A stretch of DNA of 11,333 nt. It comes from Chloroflexota bacterium (GTDB lineage Bacteria > Chloroflexota > Limnocylindria > Limnocylindrales > CSP1-4). Each line of letters opens with the position of its first letter. Position 1 is the stretch's first letter. Positions 8,591-11,333 of this stretch are shown one piece after another. The position numbers and the translations under genes are program-made. The stretch spans positions 1,084-12,416 of the forward strand of contig VBHW01000044.1 of NCBI GenBank assembly GCA_005881055.1. The letters run 5' to 3'. The notes beneath the pieces were generated by a model. The model was not told the origin of the DNA, did not search any database, and was given only the letters and a program-made list of their open reading frames with translations.

Positions 8591-10903
8591 ATGCGATCCA
8601 GCGGGCGTGAGCCCCACACTGGGCGACTGATCCTTGTCGCCAACCGGTTGCCGATCTCTGCCCGCACGGAGCGCGGGGAGCTCGTCGTCTCCGAGAGCAC
8701 CGGGGGCCTTGCGACCGGGCTCCGCGGCCTCCACGAGCGGGAAGGGAGCCTGTGGATCGGCTGGCCGGGCGAGACGTGGCGGCTTGATACGGCGGCGCGG
8801 GACGCCCTCGGGACCAGGTTGGCGGAGCTTCGCTGCGTGCCCGTCGAGCTCACGGCGGGCGAGGTCGAGCGCTACTACGAGTCGTTCTCGAACGGCGTCC
8901 TGTGGCCGCTGCTCCATTACGAGGTCGATCGTCTGCCGATGCACCCACGCGGCTGGGAGACCTACCGTCGGGTCAACGAGCGGTTCGCCGACGCGATCGT
9001 CGCCCAGCACCGGCCCGGCGACACGATCTGGGTGCACGACTACCAGCTCATGCTCGTGCCCGCGCTCGTCCGGCGGCGCCTCCCGGATGCCGCGATCGGG
9101 TTCTTCTGTCACGTGCCGTTCCCGTCGTCCGAGCTGTTCCGCGTCCTGCCCTGGCGCGGCGAACTGCTGCAGGGGATGCTCGGGGCGACGCTCGTCGGGT
9201 TCCACACGGCGTCCTACGCCCGCCATTTCCTCAGCTCGGCGGCACGCATCCTCGGCTGTGAGACGCGCGGGAACCGGGTTCGCATCGACGGCCGTTCCGT
9301 GCGGGTCGGCGAGTTCCCCATGGGCATCGACGCGGCGGCGTACGACCGGCTCGCTCGTGAGAACGCGGTAACTGCGGAGGCCGCCCGGGTGCGGCGCACG
9401 TCGGGGAACGTCCGGCTCATCGTCTCGGTCGACCGGCTCGACTACACGAAGGGGATCCCGCGCCGCCTGCTCATGTTCGAGCGGCTCCTGGAGCGCTATC
9501 CGAGCCTGCGCGGCCGCGTCCGGCTCATCCAGGTCGCGGCGCCCTCGCGCGAGGCCGTCGGCGCCTACCGCGAGTACCGGCGCGACGTCGACGAGCTCGT
9601 CGGCCGGATCAACGGGCGGTTCGCGACCCTCGGCGACGACCCGATCCGCTACATCGCCCGGTCGATGTCCCGCGAGCGGCTCGTCGCCCTGTACCGGGCC
9701 GCGACGGTCGCGCTCGTGACGCCGTTGCGAGACGGCATGAACCTGGTTGCGAAGGAGTTCGTCGCGAGCCGCGTCGACGACGACGGCGTCCTCGTCCTCA
9801 GCGAGTTCGCCGGGGCTGCGGCGGAGATGTCCGGAGCGCTGCTCGTCAACCCGTACGACGTCGATGGCGTCGCCGCGGCCGTCCGCCACGCGCTCTCGAT
9901 GCGGGCAGACGAGCGCCACGAGCGGATGCGCGGCCTCCGCACGCGGGTCCTCGATCACGACGTCCTCGCATGGGCGGGCGACTTCCTGGGCACGCTCCGT
10001 GCCGAGCACCGCCGTGCCGTCCGCCTCGCCTCGGCGAGCGACGGCCTCGAGGACGCGGTGCGACCCGCCGAGATCCTCGCCGAGCTCGAGAGGGACGGGC
10101 GGCGGCCGCTGACGCTCCTCCTCGACTACGACGGCACGCTCGTGCCGTTGAAGCCTCGACCGGAGGATGCGTGGCCGGACGACGACACGCTCCGGCTCCT
10201 GGCGACGCTCGCCGGGTTGCCCGAGGTCACCGTCCACGTTACGAGCGGGCGACGTCGCGAGGACCTCGAGCGCTGGCTCGGCCACCTGCCGCTGGGTCTC
10301 CACGCCGAGCACGGGCTCTGGTCGCGCTTCCCGGGACAGCCTGCCTGGACTCCGAAGATGCGGAGCAGGCCGACGTGGCTCGAGAGCGTCCGCCACCGGA
10401 TGGAGGCGCGGACGCAGGAGGTCCCCGGCTCGTTCGTCGAGGAGAAGGACGCGTCGCTCGCCTGGCACTACCGGAATGCGGATCCGGCTCTCGGGGAACG
10501 CGGTGCGGAGGAGCTCCGCCGGGCGCTCCGGCGCGAGTTGCGAGCGGTCCCGGGATCGGGCGCGTCGGTCGTGGACGGGAATCGCGTGCTCGAGGTCAGG
10601 GAAGCCGCCGTCCACAAGGGCGTGCTCGTCCATGAGCTCGTCGAGTCGGCACCGGCGACACGCCTCCTCATCGCCGGGGACGATGCGACCGACGAGGACA
10701 TGTTCGCCGCCGCGCCGCCGTCGGCGATCACGATCAGGGTGGGTGCCGGCCGCACCCGGGCGGGGTTCCGGGTGGCCGGGCCCGACCAGGTCAGGGCGCT
10801 GCTCGCCGAGCTCGCCCGGCGCCGGGGCGGTGAGGAAACGAGCCCGCCGCCGAGCGCGGACGGCGCTGCCGAAGAGATCGGGGTGCTCGCAGGCGCAGGC
10901 TGA
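8591..10903 (+). CDS. otsAB: Bifunctional trehalose-6-phosphate synthase/phosphatase (OtsA-OtsB fusion)
   Basis: A 770-residue cytoplasmic fusion enzyme. The N-terminal GT20 domain (about 11-470) joins a nucleotide-activated glucose to glucose 6-phosphate. It shows LILVANRLPIS (13-23), WIGWPG, NGVLWPLLHY, HDYQ at His149, HVPFPSSELF, VDRLDYTKGIP with Arg282 and Lys287 (the donor-phosphate contacts, Arg262 and Lys267 in E. coli OtsA), and DGMNLVAKE (381-389). The C-terminal HAD domain (about 505-745) removes the phosphate to release trehalose. It shows DYDGT with nucleophile Asp512, TSGR (551-554), Lys676 in VHKG and GDDATDEDMF (696-705). Both active sites look complete, so one chain should make trehalose from glucose 6-phosphate, which protects against drying and osmotic stress. 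The synthase-phosphatase order is common in eukaryotes and known in some bacteria; many bacteria keep separate otsA and otsB genes. The last 25 residues are low-complexity. A HAD phosphatase follows after 32 bp, perhaps in the same operon. Confidence 0.95.
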   Translation: MRSSGREPHTGRLILVANRLPISARTERGELVVSESTGGLATGLRGLHEREGSLWIGWPGETWRLDTAARDALGTRLAELRCVPVELTAGEVERYYESFSNGVLWPLLHYEVDRLPMHPRGWETYRRVNERFADAIVAQHRPGDTIWVHDYQLMLVPALVRRRLPDAAIGFFCHVPFPSSELFRVLPWRGELLQGMLGATLVGFHTASYARHFLSSAARILGCETRGNRVRIDGRSVRVGEFPMGIDAAAYDRLARENAVTAEAARVRRTSGNVRLIVSVDRLDYTKGIPRRLLMFERLLERYPSLRGRVRLIQVAAPSREAVGAYREYRRDVDELVGRINGRFATLGDDPIRYIARSMSRERLVALYRAATVALVTPLRDGMNLVAKEFVASRVDDDGVLVLSEFAGAAAEMSGALLVNPYDVDGVAAAVRHALSMRADERHERMRGLRTRVLDHDVLAWAGDFLGTLRAEHRRAVRLASASDGLEDAVRPAEILAELERDGRRPLTLLLDYDGTLVPLKPRPEDAWPDDDTLRLLATLAGLPEVTVHVTSGRRREDLERWLGHLPLGLHAEHGLWSRFPGQPAWTPKMRSRPTWLESVRHRMEARTQEVPGSFVEEKDASLAWHYRNADPALGERGAEELRRALRRELRAVPGSGASVVDGNRVLEVREAAVHKGVLVHELVESAPATRLLIAGDDATDEDMFAAAPPSAITIRVGAGRTRAGFRVAGPDQVRALLAELARRRGGEETSPPPSADGAAEEIGVLAGAG

Positions 10904-10935
10904 CGCGATCCCCGGCGGGGCTACCATGGACGACC

Positions 10936-11333
10936 GTGTCCACGGAGCAGTTCGTCCCTACTTCCCGCGCCGATCGCGGCCCCCGCCGCCGCCGGACGGC
11001 GGAGCCGGTCGTCGCCGCCGCGGTGTTCGATCTCGGCGGCGTCCTCATCGACTGGGACCCGCGCCACCTCTACCGGCAGCTGTTCCCGGGCGACGAGGCG
11101 GCGATGGAGGACTTCCTCGCGCGGGTCACCACCCAGGAGTGGAACGCGATGCAGGACGCCGGCCGACCATGGTCGGAGGCCGTCGCCTCGCTCACGCGCG
11201 CCCATCCCGACCACCGCGACCTCATCGCGGCATACCGCGAGCGTTGGGATGAGATGCTCGGCGGTCCGATCGAACCGGTCGTCGACATCCTCGGTGAGCT
11301 CCATGACGCCGGCCTGCCGCTCTACGCGTTGAG
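10936..11333 (+). CDS. HAD-superfamily (subfamily IA) hydrolase/phosphatase, N-terminal part
   Basis: Only the first 132 codons are present; the gene runs off the right edge. After an Arg-rich N-terminal stretch of about 28 residues comes AVFDLGGVLIDWDPRHLYRQ with the HAD motif I nucleophile Asp32 (FDLGG). It is followed by an all-helical cap region (EWNAMQDAGRPWSEAV) and the start of the second core segment (ILGELHDAGLPLYALS), where the motif II Ser/Thr would follow. This is the pattern of HAD-IA phosphatases related to haloacid dehalogenases and YihX-type sugar-phosphate phosphatases. The likely start is the GTG at 10936, the only start in frame well before motif I; no strong ribosome site is seen. 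It lies 32 bp after otsAB, so it may be co-transcribed and act on a sugar phosphate. The substrate cannot be told. Confidence 0.82.
   Translation, partial: MSTEQFVPTSRADRGPRRRRTAEPVVAAAVFDLGGVLIDWDPRHLYRQLFPGDEAAMEDFLARVTTQEWNAMQDAGRPWSEAVASLTRAHPDHRDLIAAYRERWDEMLGGPIEPVVDILGELHDAGLPLYAL

Noticed and set aside
8414..10927. Open antisense frame of 837 codons covering otsAB
   Set aside because: The sense strand encodes every trehalose synthase and phosphatase motif; the antisense protein has no known fold signature and exists because of high GC content.
10926..11252. ATG at 10926 as the start of a different plus-strand gene
   Set aside because: That frame is Pro/Arg-rich without motifs, while the overlapping frame from GTG 10936 has a clear HAD motif I and cap region.

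Overview
This is a GC-rich window with very dense coding, short intergenic gaps and long shadow ORFs in the unused frames. Promoter-like elements of the TTGAC-N18-TAGGCT type and the gene content fit a high-GC free-living bacterium. Chloroflexota is my first guess and Actinomycetota the alternative. This is an inference from composition and protein style, because the window holds no rRNA or other taxonomic marker. I see no tRNA, rRNA, insertion sequence, integrase or CRISPR array.

Layout: (1) At the left edge, on the minus strand, a KDPG/KHG-type aldolase overlaps by 4 bases (ATGA) the start of an enolase-superfamily gene that runs off the window. Together they look like the dehydratase and aldolase steps of a sugar-acid pathway. 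Divergent from them lies an extended-SDR NAD-dependent sugar epimerase/dehydrogenase (935-1777), possibly part of the same pathway. (2) 1958-5731 encodes a very large, apparently soluble histidine kinase: about 15 HAMP-like modules, then GAF, PAS, HisKA and HATPase_c, with no receiver domain. Its HAMP part contains six tandem coding repeats of exactly 276 bp, with long stretches identical at the DNA level. (3) 5748-6988 is a divergent arsenic module: an ArsR-type repressor (minus) and an ArsM-type arsenite methyltransferase (plus). Between them is a compact dyad-symmetric operator that overlaps promoter elements for both directions. (4) 7016-8230 (minus) is a membrane-anchored PAS histidine kinase of the PhoR/WalK type, without a response regulator in the window. 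(5) 8591-10903 (plus) is a fused trehalose-6-phosphate synthase/phosphatase (OtsA-OtsB order). It is followed after 32 bp by a HAD-family phosphatase that is cut by the window end.

How the parts work together: the left block is carbon catabolism, the middle is signalling plus arsenic detoxification by methylation, and the right block is envelope sensing and trehalose (compatible solute) synthesis. The two kinases have no receiver partner here, so their outputs must lie elsewhere in the genome. The most unusual items are the poly-HAMP kinase with its homogenised 276-bp repeats and the double-site ars operator.
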